Source: Candidatus Pacearchaeota archaeon
Lineage (GTDB): Archaea > Nanobdellota > Nanobdellia > Pacearchaeales > GW2011-AR1
Direction of reading: 5' to 3'
Length of the DNA: 22,639 nt
NCBI GenBank assembly: GCA_002689985.1
Contig: NZDC01000001.1
Coordinates: 1-22,639, forward strand
A program made the position numbers and the translations under genes. Positions 6,356 to 13,203 of this stretch are shown one piece after another; the stretch's first letter is position 1, and each line of letters starts with the position of its first letter. The notes beneath the pieces are model-generated. The model made no database searches. It was not told the DNA's origin and worked only from the letters and a program-made list of their open reading frames with translations.

Positions 6356-7149
6356 TTTAAGAAATCAAGATCATACTCTTTTTTTAATCTTTCAATAAGT
6401 TCTTTACTCAAATCAGGATACCCTTTATCTAATATTTTTATTCCTTTATTAAAACTATTTCTATTACTAAGGAGATTGGCTAAAGTTTCTAATCCTTTTT
6501 CACTTCTTAACATATTTTCTACCCATTCTTTTCTAGATTCTTTAGTTTCTCCTCTTTCTTTTAAGTTTTTGTAAATTTCTTTTGTTATTACTTTTTTTTC
6601 TTCTAAATAATTCCAGGCATATTTATCTAATGGAACAAGAGAATTAGAATTTAATTCTAAATCTTTCATTACTTTTACTCCATCTTCCATACGATCAACA
6701 TAAAAATATATATCTTTTATTCTTCCTTTAGCTTTTTCTATTGCAGGAACCCATAAATCTCTTGGAGAAGAGCCTTCATTATTTAAGTCTGCAACATGAA
6801 TTACATTTTTGTTTTTTATATCAACACCAATAGTTCTTCCATCTTTGTAGATCATTACATGAGGTAAGTCTAAATTTATTGAAACAATATTTGAAAATAT
6901 CCAATCACGACTCTCCCCTCCAGAAATAATAATATTATCTAAATTAGATATATAATGAATTTTGTCAGTTAAATCTGAACATGCTTCTTGATAATCTTGA
7001 GCATCTTTCATCACTACTTCACTTTGAACATAATAAGGTCCTATTTGTCCAGAAGTATATGGAAAAAAGGAATCTGTAAATTGAAAACCTTTATTTTTTA
7101 CTAAGATATCAAGATGTTTTTTTTGTAATTCTCTATTTACTTTATCCAT
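6352..7149 (-). CDS. pyrE: orotate phosphoribosyltransferase-like protein
   Basis: Probably joins orotate to PRPP to give OMP, feeding the decarboxylase encoded directly after it with an ATGA overlap. The protein has 265 residues. The N-terminal FPYTSGQIGPYYVQS (29-43) matches the hood region of orotate phosphoribosyltransferases, and SGGESRDW (76-83) takes the place of the usual glycine-rich loop. The PRPP-binding motif reads VIHVADLNNEGSS (116-128), where the family normally has two adjacent acids and a TTG; here D121 is followed by L122. About 65 C-terminal helical residues have no counterpart in minimal enzymes. The call rests partly on context; substrate specificity could differ. Confidence 0.72.
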   Translation of the reverse strand: MDKVNRELQKKHLDILVKNKGFQFTDSFFPYTSGQIGPYYVQSEVVMKDAQDYQEACSDLTDKIHYISNLDNIIISGGESRDWIFSNIVSINLDLPHVMIYKDGRTIGVDIKNKNVIHVADLNNEGSSPRDLWVPAIEKAKGRIKDIYFYVDRMEDGVKVMKDLELNSNSLVPLDKYAWNYLEEKKVITKEIYKNLKERGETKESRKEWVENMLRSEKGLETLANLLSNRNSFNKGIKILDKGYPDLSKELIERLKKEYDLDFLK

Positions 7150-7169
7150 GTAAGATTACAGAAAATTCA

Positions 7170-7177
7170 CTTTAAAA
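7170..7177 (-). promoter_or_regulatory. TATA box of the pyrE-pyrF unit
   Basis: The minus-strand TTTTAAAG is centred about 25 nt before the pyrE-like ATG at 7149. With the plus-strand box at 7194-7204 it makes a compact divergent promoter region. Confidence 0.45.
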
Positions 7178-7193
7178 TGTTTTCTCTTAGAAA

Positions 7194-7204
7194 ATATATA
7201 TAAA
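7194..7204 (+). promoter_or_regulatory. TATA box of the 77-residue membrane protein
   Basis: ATATATATAAAG-like sequence is centred about 26 nt before the ATG at 7226, predicting a leaderless transcript. Confidence 0.5.
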
Positions 7205-7225
7205 GTTAGATAATAATTATAATTT

Positions 7226-7459
7226 ATGCAAGAAATAATAAAGTTATTAATTGGAATTTTAGTTCTCTTACTCGGGATTCCTATTGGAAATTATCTTACC
7301 AAAATTACAAAAGAAGAGTTATTATCAGGACAAAAGTGGTTTAAATTAATTATAGTTGTAAGTTTAATTGGAGCATTTATTAGTTTAATATTTAGAAATG
7401 ATGCCATATTATTTAGTCTTTTATTTATTTCAATTGTAACATCTAGGAGTTTAAAGTAA
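7226..7459 (+). CDS. small hydrophobic membrane protein, function unknown
   Basis: A 77-residue protein with hydrophobic segments at about 4-25, 38-56 and 62-73. Between the first two is a short polar loop containing KITKEELLSGQKWFK. The first segment resembles an uncleaved signal anchor with a short N-terminus. No cysteine pair or catalytic motif is seen. The ATG at 7226 has a well-placed TATA box. It lies 31 nt before dphB on the same strand, and the dphB promoter box overlaps that gap, so the two need not be co-transcribed. I cannot assign a family. Confidence 0.65.
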   Translation: MQEIIKLLIGILVLLLGIPIGNYLTKITKEELLSGQKWFKLIIVVSLIGAFISLIFRNDAILFSLLFISIVTSRSLK

Positions 7460-7460
7460 G

Positions 7461-7470
7461 CTTAATAAAC
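7461..7470 (+). promoter_or_regulatory. TATA box of dphB
   Basis: CTTAATAAAC is centred 25 nt before the dphB ATG at 7491, within the 31-nt gap after the preceding gene. Confidence 0.45.
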
Positions 7471-7490
7471 CTAATTTTTCTATTGTTTTT

Positions 7491-8207
7491 ATGTTATACT
7501 TAATAGGATTAGGATTAAATATTGATGGAATATCAAAGTACGGGTTAGACGTAGTTAAAAGATGTAAAAGAATTTATCTTGAGAATTATACTGTTGATTT
7601 TCCTTATTCTGAAGGAGAATTAAGAGATGTTTTAGATAAAAAGATAATCTCTGCAAATAGAGAAAAAGTTGAAAGTTTAGAAATTATTGATGAAGCAAAA
7701 AAAATGGATGTTGCTTTACTTATTTATGGAAGTCCACTTACAGCTACAACACATATATCATTAATTGAAGAAGCAAAAAGATGTAAGGTAAGATATCAGA
7801 TTATCTATAATGCATCTATTATTGATGCTGTTGCTGAAACTGGTTTACAAATATATAAATTTGGAAAGATAACTAGTATGCCAAAATGGAAGAATAATTT
7901 TACACCAACTAGTTTTATGAAAATAGTTCAAGAAAATCAATCAATGAAAGCTCATAGTTTAATATTAATTGATATTGGGTTAGAATTAAAAGATGCATTA
8001 GAACAATTAATAAAATCAGCAAAAGAACATGATATAAGCCTAAAGAGAATTGTTTTATGTCAAAGATTAGGAACAAGAGATAAAAAGATATTTTATGAAG
8101 ATATAGAAGAATTAAAGGATTATAAAATTAAGAGTCCTTATTGTATAATTATTCCAAGTAAATTACATTTTTTAGAAAAAGAAGTTTTAGAGGAGTTTAA
8201 TAAATAA
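7491..8207 (+). CDS. dphB: diphthine synthase
   Basis: SAM-dependent methyltransferase that methylates the modified histidine of elongation factor 2 during diphthamide synthesis; 238 residues. The N-terminal MLYLIGLGL, RIYLENYT (27-34), ATTH (85-88) and the block NASIIDAVAETGLQIYKFG (107-125) are family hallmarks. The GDPL motif of this tetrapyrrole-methylase fold reads GSPL (80-83): the aspartate is replaced by S81. The gene ends in EVLEEFNK and a very similar stretch reappears after the next gene at 8868-8911. An inverted repeat of 9-bp arms (8207-8215 and 8233-8241) begins at its stop codon. Confidence 0.92.
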   Translation: MLYLIGLGLNIDGISKYGLDVVKRCKRIYLENYTVDFPYSEGELRDVLDKKIISANREKVESLEIIDEAKKMDVALLIYGSPLTATTHISLIEEAKRCKVRYQIIYNASIIDAVAETGLQIYKFGKITSMPKWKNNFTPTSFMKIVQENQSMKAHSLILIDIGLELKDALEQLIKSAKEHDISLKRIVLCQRLGTRDKKIFYEDIEELKDYKIKSPYCIIIPSKLHFLEKEVLEEFNK

Positions 8208-8210
8208 ACT
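8168..8210 (+). repeat. direct repeat, copy 1 (3' end of dphB)
   Basis: This 43-nt stretch covers the last codons and stop of dphB. It matches 8869-8911 at 36 of 43 positions without gaps, and the match stops abruptly after AAACT. A shorter related piece (AGAGGGGTTTAATAAG) occurs at 8279-8294, at the start of the DUF2238 gene. Confidence 0.55.
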
Positions 8211-8241
8211 AATTAGACATACAAAAGTGATTTAATTAGTT
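8207..8241 (+). repeat. inverted repeat after dphB
   Basis: AACTAATTA (8207-8215) and TAATTAGTT (8233-8241) are exact reverse complements, 17 nt apart. The stem is AT-only apart from one pair, so as RNA it is weak; it may help end dphB transcription or be a by-product of base composition. Confidence 0.3.
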
Positions 8242-8242
8242 A

Positions 8243-8252
8243 AATTTATATT
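8243..8252 (+). promoter_or_regulatory. TATA box of the DUF2238 gene
   Basis: AATTTATATT is centred about 26 nt before the ATG at 8274, consistent with a separate leaderless transcript. Confidence 0.45.
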
Positions 8253-8273
8253 CTATTAAATTTTAGTTAATCT

Positions 8274-8891
8274 ATGAAAGAGGGGTTTAATAAGAATTAT
8301 CCAAAAATACTTTTTGTTATTTTTTTGATTATTTGGGTTTTTTTAGCAATTTCTCCAAGTTATCGTGGAATATGGGTTGCTGAAAATATTCTGACTATTC
8401 TTTTTGTTAGCTTGTTAGTTTTAACTTATAGAAAATTTAAATTCTCTAATCTTAGCTATACTTTGTTTTTTATCTTACTTATTCTTCATACAGTTGGAAG
8501 TCATTACAGTTATACAGAAATGCCTTTGTTTAATTTAATTCGTGATTCCCTTGATTTAACTAGAAATCATTATGATAGGCTAATTCATTTTCTTTTTGGA
8601 ATTTTGTTTTTTATTCCTACTTATGAATTTATCTCTAGAAAATTAAGAGTTAAAGGTTTCTGGGGGCTTTTTTTAGCTTTTTTTGTAGTTACTTCTTTAA
8701 AAGGAATTTATGAAGTTTTAGAATATGCTTATATTTTAGTAACTAAAAGTGAGACTATTGGGACTTATTTTTTAGGTATGCAAGGAGATCAATGGGATGC
8801 CCAAAAAGACCTGTTCTTTGGAGTGATTGGTTCTGCTTTTACTTGGATTGGTATTTCTATTAAAGAATTTCTTAAGAAAAGGAAATTTTAG
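8274..8891 (+). CDS. DUF2238 / YjdF-family membrane protein
   Basis: A 205-residue integral membrane protein with about six hydrophobic segments (roughly 11-27, 35-51, 61-73, 103-118, 129-145, 180-197). It has the polar signatures of the DUF2238/YjdF family: HTVGSHYSY (72-80), NHYDRLIHF (98-106), acids at E147 and E150, and GDQWDAQKD (171-179). The biochemical role of the family is not known to me. It sits between dphB and ileS, bracketed by copies of the dphB 3' end; its own stop codon lies inside the second copy, in another frame. This suggests the gene was inserted between neighbours that were once adjacent. Its promoter looks independent. Confidence 0.88.
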   Translation: MKEGFNKNYPKILFVIFLIIWVFLAISPSYRGIWVAENILTILFVSLLVLTYRKFKFSNLSYTLFFILLILHTVGSHYSYTEMPLFNLIRDSLDLTRNHYDRLIHFLFGILFFIPTYEFISRKLRVKGFWGLFLAFFVVTSLKGIYEVLEYAYILVTKSETIGTYFLGMQGDQWDAQKDLFFGVIGSAFTWIGISIKEFLKKRKF

Positions 8892-8911
8892 AAGAGTTTG
8901 AGAAATAAACT
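8869..8911 (+). repeat. direct repeat, copy 2 (dphB 3'-end remnant)
   Basis: In the frame beginning with GAA at 8882 this reads EILEEFEK and a stop, against EVLEEFNK and a stop in dphB. Similarity over 43 nt is 36 matches. The DUF2238 gene ends inside it in a different frame, and the ileS promoter box begins at its right end. Confidence 0.55.
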
Positions 8912-8918
8912 TTAAAAG
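8909..8918 (+). promoter_or_regulatory. TATA box of ileS
   Basis: ACTTTAAAAG is centred about 27 nt before the ileS ATG at 8941. A second AT-rich candidate (GCTTTATATT, starting near 8918) is too close to the start to be preferred. Confidence 0.45.
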
Positions 8919-8940
8919 CTTTATATTTCTTAGTAATATT

Positions 8941-11763
8941 ATGTATGATTTTAAGAAAACAGAAGAAGAAATTTTGAAGTTTTGGAAAAAGAAAAAGATT
9001 TATGAAAAATATAAAAAGAAAAATTCCAAAGGTAAAAAGTTCTACATGATGGATGGTCCTCCATATGCTACAGGACATATTCATATGGGAACTGCCTTAA
9101 ATAAGATCTCAAAAGATATAGCAATGAGGTCAAGAAGAATACAAGGCTTTGATGTGTATGATAGGGCTGGTTATGATACTCACGGAGTTCCAATTGAATT
9201 TCAAATTGAAAAAGAAATAGGAAGTAAATCTAAAAAAGATATTGAAAAATATGGTATTAAAAAGTTCATTAATAGATCTAAGGAATTTGCAACAAAATTT
9301 ATTAGTGTAATGAATAAGGAATTTGAGAATTTAGGGGTGTGGATGGATTTTGAAAAACCCTATTTAACACTCGATAACGATTATGTAGAAGTAATCTGGG
9401 ATACATTTAAAGAAGCTGATAAAAAGAAACTATTATATCTTGGAAAATACCCTATTCATGTTTGTCCTAGATGTGAAACAGCTGTTGCATATAATGAAAT
9501 TGAGTATTCTAAACAAGAAGATCTATCAACTTATGTAAAATTCCCAATTAAAGATAAGAAAAATAAATTTTTAGTAATATTTACAACAACCCCCTGGACA
9601 CTTCCTGGAAATACAGGGATAATTGCTAATCCAGATGAAGAATATGTAGAATTAGAATTAAATAATAAAGAGATTTGGATAGTTTCTAAAAAAAGAGTTA
9701 AAGATTTAATGTCTGATATAGGAATTAATTATACTATTAAAAAAACAATTATTGGAAAGAAACTAGAAGGACTAAAATATGTAAATCCTCTATCAAAAAA
9801 TCTAAATCTAAATATAAAAAATGGATATAAAGTTATTCTTTCTTCTAGATATGTAGATGCAGAGGAAGGTTCAGGACTTGTTCATTGTGCTCCAGGACAT
9901 GGTAAAGAAGATTATGAGGTTGGTAAAAAATATAATTTAGATATGCCCTCTCCTGTTGGAATAAATGGATTATTAAAAAAAGAAGCAGGAAAATATAGTG
10001 ATAAGAATACAAAAGTTGTTGTTACAGAAATAATTGAAGATTTAGAAAAAGATAATTTTTTAGCACATAAACATAAGTATTCTCATGATTATCCGTTATG
10101 TTGGAGATGTAAATCCTCATTAATTATGATTTCAATGCCTCAATGGTTTTTCAAAATCGATAAAATACAAAAAAAACTTCTTAAATCAAATGAGAAAGTT
10201 AATTGGATTCCAAAATATATGGAATTAAGAATGAAAGCATGGCTTGAAGGAATTTCTGATTGGCCAATATCAAGAAATAGATATTGGGGAACTCCTCTTC
10301 CAATTTGGGTTTGTGAGAAGTGTGATAATAAAGAAGTTATAGGTTCTATTAAAGAATTAGAAAAAAGATCAGGGAAAAAGATAAAAGAAGTTCATAAACC
10401 AGAAATAGATGAGATAATATTCAAATGTAAATGTAATGGAAAAATGAAAAGAGTATCAGAAGTACTTGATGTATGGTTTGATTCAGGAGTTTCAAGTTGG
10501 GCAGCATTAGATTATCTTAAAGATAAGAAATTATTTAAAAAATTCTGGCCAGCTGATTTAAATTTAGAAGGAAAAGATCAAGTAAGGGGTTGGTGGAATT
10601 CTCAAATGATTTTATCAGAAATAAAATTTGGGAAAAATCCTTTTGAAAATGTATTAGTTCATGGAATGGTTCTTGATTTAGGAAAGAATAAAATGTCTAA
10701 ATCAAAGGGAAATACAACATCTCCTCAAGAAATAATTGATAAATATGGAAGAGATTTTTTAAGATATTATTTTGCAAAGATATCAAAAGGAGAAGATTTT
10801 TCATTTGATGAAAAAGAATTCAAAAAAATAAGGCAATTTTTTGTTGTTTTAGAAAATGTAATAAATTATTCAAGAAATATTAAATCTTCATCTACTGGAA
10901 AATTAAAAGAGGAAGATAAATGGATTCTTTCTAGATTTAATTCAACAATAAGAGATGTTACTGACTCATATAATAAATTTAATTTTTCAAGAGTAGTTGA
11001 ACTTTTTGAAAAGTTTTTATTAATGGATTTGAGTAGAACTTATATTAAGATTATAAGAGAAAGGGAAAATGAAAAAGTTGTAAAAAAGATATTAGAAGAA
11101 ATAAACTTGGGATTGTTAAAATTAATATCTCCTATTTGTCCTTTTATTACTGAATATTTGTATAAAGAAAATTACAAGAAAGAAGAATCAATACATTTTT
11201 CTAATTTACCAAAAATAGATAAGAAAAAGATTAATAATATCTTGGAAACAGAATTTGGACACGCACTTTTAATTATTGAAAAAGGTTTAGCAGAAAGAGA
11301 TAAAGAACAAATTGGATTAAAATGGCCTCTTGCAAAAGCAATTGTTTTAACTCCTCATCATGCCCTTAATGGAGAGATTCAAGAGATAATTGCCAAACAA
11401 CTTAATATCAAAAAGATAATAATTAAAAAAGGAAAAGAAATTTCTGTAGAACTTGATACAAAATTAACACCAGAACTAGAATCAGAAGGATATGCTAGAG
11501 AAATATCAAGACAAGTACAATCATTCAGGAAAAAATTAGGATTAGAAAAAGAAGATAGAATTGAATTGATACTTTTTATCGAAGATGAATTCAAGAAAAT
11601 CTTAGAAAAACAAAAAGAATTTATTAAAAATAGGACTAATTCAAAAATATTGAAAATTAACCCCCAAGAGGTTACAACTCTTAAGGAAACATTTAAAAAC
11701 CAAAATGATTTTAAGATAAGAGATAAGAGAGGTAAAATGGTGATAATAACCACCAATAAGTAA
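8941..11763 (+). CDS. ileS: isoleucyl-tRNA synthetase
   Basis: Charges tRNA-Ile with isoleucine, with an editing domain against valine; 940 residues, shorter than typical enzymes of about 1040. The class I signature PPYATGHIHMGTALNK (40-55) carries HMGT (48-51) where bacteria have HIGH; an HxGT form is, to my knowledge, normal for archaeal IleRS. The editing region includes TTTPWTLPGNT. KMSKS lies at 584-588. Cysteine pairs CPRC, CWRC and CEKC (zinc-type) are in the middle part, along with WFDSGVSSWA. The C-terminal part is a helical anticodon-binding domain and a Lys-rich end. The ATG at 8941 is 27 nt after a TATA box. Confidence 0.96.
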   Translation: MYDFKKTEEEILKFWKKKKIYEKYKKKNSKGKKFYMMDGPPYATGHIHMGTALNKISKDIAMRSRRIQGFDVYDRAGYDTHGVPIEFQIEKEIGSKSKKDIEKYGIKKFINRSKEFATKFISVMNKEFENLGVWMDFEKPYLTLDNDYVEVIWDTFKEADKKKLLYLGKYPIHVCPRCETAVAYNEIEYSKQEDLSTYVKFPIKDKKNKFLVIFTTTPWTLPGNTGIIANPDEEYVELELNNKEIWIVSKKRVKDLMSDIGINYTIKKTIIGKKLEGLKYVNPLSKNLNLNIKNGYKVILSSRYVDAEEGSGLVHCAPGHGKEDYEVGKKYNLDMPSPVGINGLLKKEAGKYSDKNTKVVVTEIIEDLEKDNFLAHKHKYSHDYPLCWRCKSSLIMISMPQWFFKIDKIQKKLLKSNEKVNWIPKYMELRMKAWLEGISDWPISRNRYWGTPLPIWVCEKCDNKEVIGSIKELEKRSGKKIKEVHKPEIDEIIFKCKCNGKMKRVSEVLDVWFDSGVSSWAALDYLKDKKLFKKFWPADLNLEGKDQVRGWWNSQMILSEIKFGKNPFENVLVHGMVLDLGKNKMSKSKGNTTSPQEIIDKYGRDFLRYYFAKISKGEDFSFDEKEFKKIRQFFVVLENVINYSRNIKSSSTGKLKEEDKWILSRFNSTIRDVTDSYNKFNFSRVVELFEKFLLMDLSRTYIKIIRERENEKVVKKILEEINLGLLKLISPICPFITEYLYKENYKKEESIHFSNLPKIDKKKINNILETEFGHALLIIEKGLAERDKEQIGLKWPLAKAIVLTPHHALNGEIQEIIAKQLNIKKIIIKKGKEISVELDTKLTPELESEGYAREISRQVQSFRKKLGLEKEDRIELILFIEDEFKKILEKQKEFIKNRTNSKILKINPQEVTTLKETFKNQNDFKIRDKRGKMVIITTNK

Positions 11764-11793
11764 TCATTTAATTTTACTCTTCTATCATAATAA

Positions 11794-11803
11794 ACTTTAA
11801 AAA
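11794..11803 (+). promoter_or_regulatory. TATA box of the TrmB-like regulator
   Basis: ACTTTAAAAA is centred about 31 nt before the ATG at 11830, giving a predicted leader of only a few bases. Confidence 0.4.
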
Positions 11804-11829
11804 CAAAAATCCTTAACTAAATATATAAA

Positions 11830-12636
11830 ATGATTGTTAAAGACGAATTTTTAAGTAGGCTAAGAAAGATTTTCGATTTAAATCTTTATGAAGTAAAAGT
11901 ATGGACTGCCTTATTATCACGTGGCACTTCTACTGCAGGAGAATTAAGTAATATTTCTGATGTACCTAGATCAAGAACATATGATATTTTAGAGAGTTTA
12001 GAGAAAAAAGGATTTATTATCATGAAGCTTGGAAAACCAATCAAATTTGTTGCATTAAAACCAGAAGAAGTTGTTGAAAGAGTAAAGAAAAATATGATGA
12101 AACATGCTCAAGAAAGAACAAAAAGGCTTGAAAAATTAAAAGGAGATGATGTTTTGCAGGAACTTAGCACTCTTTTTACCCAAGGTATAAAATTTGTAGA
12201 GCCTTCTAACTTGTCTGGAAGCTTAAAAGGAAGACAAAACCTATACAATCATCTAGATATGATGATTAGAGATGCTGAGAGTACAATAACAATTGTCACA
12301 ACAAAAGAAGGATTAAACAGAAAATTTGAAGCATTAATGCCAAGTTTGGAAAAATGTAAAAAAAGAGGAGTAAAGATAAGAATTGCTGCTCCAGTTAATA
12401 GTAATAATTTAAAAGTTGCAAAAGATTTTAAAAAAGTTGCAGAAATTAAGAATCTAGAAAAGATGAAAGCAAGATTTGTAATTATAGATTCAAATCAATT
12501 GATGTTTATGCTTTTAGATGATGAAAAATTCCACTCAAATTACGATTTAGGTGTTTGGATAAATACTGATTTCTTTGCTCAAACTTTAGAACAACTTTTT
12601 GAATTAGCATGGAAAGATATGAAAACAGTTAGATAA
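11830..12636 (+). CDS. TrmB-family transcriptional regulator
   Basis: Predicted DNA-binding regulator of 268 residues. Residues about 12-75 form a winged helix of the TrmB type: LYEVKVWTALLSRGTSTAG, then VPRSRTYDILESLEKKGFI. A basic linker helix (about 80-107) follows. The C-terminal half (about 130-265) contains KGRQNLYNHLDMMI, TITIVTTKEGL, RGVKIRIAAP and RFVIIDSNQLMFMLLDD, the PLD-like TrmB C-terminal domain that in relatives binds sugars. Its targets are unknown; no sugar-transport genes are nearby. It is convergent with the small gene at 12642-12851, with 5 nt between their ends. Confidence 0.88.
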   Translation: MIVKDEFLSRLRKIFDLNLYEVKVWTALLSRGTSTAGELSNISDVPRSRTYDILESLEKKGFIIMKLGKPIKFVALKPEEVVERVKKNMMKHAQERTKRLEKLKGDDVLQELSTLFTQGIKFVEPSNLSGSLKGRQNLYNHLDMMIRDAESTITIVTTKEGLNRKFEALMPSLEKCKKRGVKIRIAAPVNSNNLKVAKDFKKVAEIKNLEKMKARFVIIDSNQLMFMLLDDEKFHSNYDLGVWINTDFFAQTLEQLFELAWKDMKTVR

Positions 12637-12641
12637 ATTTC

Positions 12642-12851
12642 TTATACATATCTCTCAAATTTAGTATAGATATCATTTACTTCTTTGAAAGTTTTATTAG
12701 AATTGCGTGCAGTATTTCTTATTGCATCATTTAGATATTTCTCATAAGTATCATTACAATTAATATGTTTTCTAATTTCCATTATACAAAATTCTTTAAC
12801 AGCCTTTATTATCTGTCTATCTTCATTATTAATAATCTCTAGTTTTACCAT
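12642..12851 (-). CDS. small hypothetical protein
   Basis: A 69-residue protein I do not recognise, rich in helices and charged residues, with two cysteines (C22, C32) and no membrane segment. The core KAVKEFCIMEIRKHI followed by YLNDAIRNTARNS suggests two or three helices. The ATG at 12851 is 26 nt downstream of a TATA-like box at 12873-12881, which supports a real leaderless gene. It sits tail to tail with the TrmB-like regulator. Confidence 0.55.
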   Translation of the reverse strand: MVKLEIINNEDRQIIKAVKEFCIMEIRKHINCNDTYEKYLNDAIRNTARNSNKTFKEVNDIYTKFERYV

Positions 12852-12872
12852 AATTACAATTATTAATAGTTT

Positions 12873-12881
12873 CTTTAAAAG
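12873..12881 (-). promoter_or_regulatory. TATA box of the 69-residue gene
   Basis: The minus-strand CTTTTAAAG is centred 26 nt before the ATG at 12851. Confidence 0.45.
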
Positions 12882-12907
12882 AATTTCTACGTTAAGAATT
12901 AGATAAA

Positions 12908-12958
12908 ATTAAAATATAAAATAAAAAAAATTAATTAATGTTTATTGGTTAATTAATG
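12908..12958 (-). terminator. hairpin plus U-tract terminator
   Basis: On the minus strand, TTAATTAA occurs twice around a 10-nt loop (12951-12958 region and 12931-12938 region) and can pair with itself. It is followed directly by TTTTTTTT and a further T-rich tract. It lies across the stop codon of the 67-residue membrane gene and is the clearest terminator in the window. Confidence 0.6.
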
Positions 12959-13145
12959 CTAGTACTACTCCTATTACTGTTGTAATCACAACAATATAAC
13001 CAGCTATTTTTGCAACAATTGCTCCTCCTAACCATCCTGGAAGACCTAGTGTTCCACCAACCATTGCGAAACCAACAGACAGTGATACAATTACACCTGT
13101 TAACCATGCTACAAAATTTAAAACTTTTGTTCCTTGTTTAGCCAT
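12942..13145 (-). CDS. small two-helix membrane protein with strong ribosome binding site
   Basis: A 67-residue protein with a short basic N-terminus, hydrophobic helices at about 10-30 and 42-64, and a glycine-rich link (GGTLGLPGWLGG). No catalytic motif; function unknown. The start at 13145 is fixed by AAGGAGGT with GGAGGT at 13153-13158, 7 nt before the ATG. An earlier ATG at 13149 opens only a three-codon frame that overlaps the true start. A TATA box at 13186-13197 predicts a leader of about 20 nt, and a strong terminator follows. The well-formed expression signals suggest an abundant small envelope protein. Confidence 0.75.
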   Translation of the reverse strand: MAKQGTKVLNFVAWLTGVIVSLSVGFAMVGGTLGLPGWLGGAIVAKIAGYIVVITTVIGVVLALINQ

Positions 13146-13152
13146 TCATGCT

Positions 13153-13158
13153 ACCTCC
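13153..13158 (-). promoter_or_regulatory. Shine-Dalgarno sequence GGAGGT
   Basis: A full-strength anti-16S match placed 7 nt before the ATG at 13145. Other transcription-unit-first genes here lack such a site and appear leaderless. Confidence 0.8.
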
Positions 13159-13185
13159 TTTTTATTAATTATATAAGGAATATTT

Positions 13186-13197
13186 TATTTATATATG
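13186..13197 (-). promoter_or_regulatory. TATA box of the 67-residue membrane protein
   Basis: The minus-strand CATATATAAATA is centred about 46 nt before the ATG, leaving room for a leader of about 20 nt that holds the Shine-Dalgarno sequence. Confidence 0.5.
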
Positions 13198-13203
13198 TTT
13201 TGT

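Noticed and set aside
9060..9105. HMGT instead of HIGH in IleRS
   Set aside because: To my knowledge an HxGT form is normal in archaeal IleRS, so it is not a lesion.
11379..11756. A 125-codon minus-strand frame inside ileS
   Set aside because: Antisense of the Lys-rich C-terminus; hydrophobic low-complexity product, overlapping a certain gene.
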